A stretch of 64,000 nucleotides of DNA from Arcobacter roscoffensis (GTDB lineage Bacteria > Campylobacterota > Campylobacteria > Campylobacterales > Arcobacteraceae): NCBI RefSeq assembly GCF_024267655.1, contig NZ_CP100595.1, positions 2,976,001-3,040,000 of the forward strand, in the 5' to 3' direction. Below are positions 62,984 to 64,000 of this stretch, piece by piece. The position numbers and the translations under genes are program-made. Every line of letters begins with the position of its first letter. Position 1 is the first letter of the stretch. The notes beneath the pieces are model-generated. The model was not told where the DNA came from. It ran no database searches and saw only the letters and a program-made list of their open reading frames with translations.

Positions 62984-64000
62984 CTATCTATCAATTTCAC
63001 CAAATACGATGTTTAGGTTACCAATAATAGTAACAACGTCAGCTAATTGTGTTCCAACTAAAATCTCTTCTAAAATAGCTGTATGTTGGAAACTTGGTGT
63101 TCTCATTTTAAGTCTATAAGCGTAAGGCGTTCCATCACTTACAACAAAATATCCTAACTCACCCTTTGGTGACTCAGTTGCAACATAAACTTCACCTTTT
63201 GGTGGTCTCATTCCTTGTGTTACAAGTACGAAGTGTTGCATTAAAGAGTAGTTTTGAGTCATAATTTGCTCTTTTGGAGCTGAAATATACTCAGGTGCAT
63301 GAGCCATAAGTTGAGACTCACTTTCCATGTACATTGGGAATAATTGTCTTAAAATCTTTGCAGACTCTCTAATCTCAGCAATACAAAGTTTGTATCTACC
63401 ATAAGAATCACAAGTTTTAGAAATAGGTACATCGAAATCTAATTCATCATAAATTCCATAAGGCATCTCTTTTCTTAAATCCCATTTAATACCAGCACCT
63501 CTTAAAGCAATACCTGAACATCCCCAGTCTTTTGCCATTTGAGGTGTAATAACACCTACATTTTCAAGTCTCATTTTCCAGATTCTATTTTCTGTTAATA
63601 AACCTTCATATTTTTCTAATTCTTCATGTAAGATTTTTAAGAATGACTCACAATCATCAATCCAGTTAGATGGTAAGTCTAAAGGAACTCCACCAATTCT
63701 AACAGCTGAGTGAGTAAGTCTTGCACCACAATAGTCTTCAATTAAGTCCATTGCGTATTCTCTTTCTCTAAAACAATATAAGAACATAGACATAGCACCA
63801 ACATCAAGTGCGTGAGTTGCTAGCCAGAAAAGATGCGAAGTAATTCTATTTAATTCTAAAAGCATAGTTCTAATAATCTCTGCTCTTCTTGGTGCTTCAA
63901 TACCAAGTAATTTTTCAATAGCTAAAGCATAACCATAGTTATTTGAAGTTGCAGCGATATAATCCATTCTATCTGTAGTTGGTAAGAACTCATTATAAAT
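62984..64000 (-). CDS. nuoD: NADH-quinone oxidoreductase subunit D (partial)
   Basis: Quinone-site subunit of complex I. The frame is open to the right edge (339 codons visible); the N-terminal part, about 70 residues, is outside the window. Typical segments are [69 protein letters not shown] and [13 protein letters not shown], and the C-terminal [13 protein letters not shown]. The run nuoD-x-x-G-H-I-J-K-L-M-N implies that nuoA-C lie just beyond the edge. Confidence 0.97.
   Translation of the reverse strand: MYNEFLPTTDRMDYIAATSNNYGYALAIEKLLGIEAPRRAEIIRTMLLELNRITSHLFWLATHALDVGAMSMFLYCFREREYAMDLIEDYCGARLTHSAVRIGGVPLDLPSNWIDDCESFLKILHEELEKYEGLLTENRIWKMRLENVGVITPQMAKDWGCSGIALRGAGIKWDLRKEMPYGIYDELDFDVPISKTCDSYGRYKLCIAEIRESAKILRQLFPMYMESESQLMAHAPEYISAPKEQIMTQNYSLMQHFVLVTQGMRPPKGEVYVATESPKGELGYFVVSDGTPYAYRLKMRTPSFQHTAILEEILVGTQLADVVTIIGNLNIVFGEIDR

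Overview
The window reads as chromosomal DNA of an AT-rich member of the Campylobacterota (Epsilonproteobacteria), most likely an Arcobacter-type organism. The evidence is short flagellins of about 290 residues, Maf (DUF115) flagellin-glycosylation proteins, a pseudaminic-acid gene set, a complex I operon in which NuoE and NuoF are replaced by two unrelated small proteins, MqnD (futalosine menaquinone route), and a recA-eno-ftsB-like-AMIN gene order. Species cannot be fixed from sequence alone. No tRNA, rRNA, CRISPR, insertion sequence or prophage was seen, and no gene-free stretch exceeds 300 bases.

Layout. (1) 1-5448, minus strand: Suv3-type helicase, a large ankyrin protein, glmU and the start of coaBC (cut by the window edge). 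(2) 5504-6625: trmA. (3) 6689-14224: seven flagellin genes in tandem. Genes 1-3 with their spacers are repeated as genes 4-6 at an exact 3327-bp offset, and a seventh gene lies at the next 3327-bp step. Six of the seven genes are preceded by a conserved, multi-stem leader RNA that ends in a hairpin burying the ribosome binding site; the first gene has a plain leader. (4) 14246-18193: two divergent Maf genes. (5) 18196-27336, minus strand: a ten-gene pseudaminic-acid operon (pseB, pseC, a SpsF-type cytidylyltransferase, pseG, pseI) with modifying genes (FAD oxidoreductase, two methyltransferases, WbqC-like, YtoQ-like) and no visible pseH. (6) 27501-40924, plus strand: a tightly coupled 14-gene operon that looks like a pathway for an unusual heptose-like or higher-carbon sugar: GmhA-like isomerase, glycosyltransferase, two radical SAM proteins (one with a B12 domain), a minimal split transketolase, two nucleotide-sugar epimerases, a 2-oxoglutarate oxygenase-like protein, two methyltransferases, a zinc-type alcohol dehydrogenase, a domain-swapped HldE-like kinase/nucleotidyltransferase and a second nucleotidyltransferase. 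(7) 40983-44747: small basic protein, recA, eno, FtsB-like and AMIN proteins. (8) 44715-51924, minus strand: antiporter, bioB, YfcE-like phosphoesterase, topA, murB, mqnD, lytic transglycosylase. (9) 51980-64000, minus strand: the nuo operon from nuoN back to a partial nuoD.

Regions 3-6 probably form one functional block: flagellins, the Maf proteins that glycosylate them, and two divergent operons that supply nucleotide sugars. The pseudaminic-acid part is well supported by family membership; the link of region 6 to flagellin rather than to surface polysaccharide is inference from position. The most novel signal is the flagellin leader RNA: its stems change sequence but keep pairing between three leader types, its unpaired blocks are invariant, and it ends in a Shine-Dalgarno-sequestering hairpin, which is the architecture of a riboswitch-like element. 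I do not recognise it as a known class.
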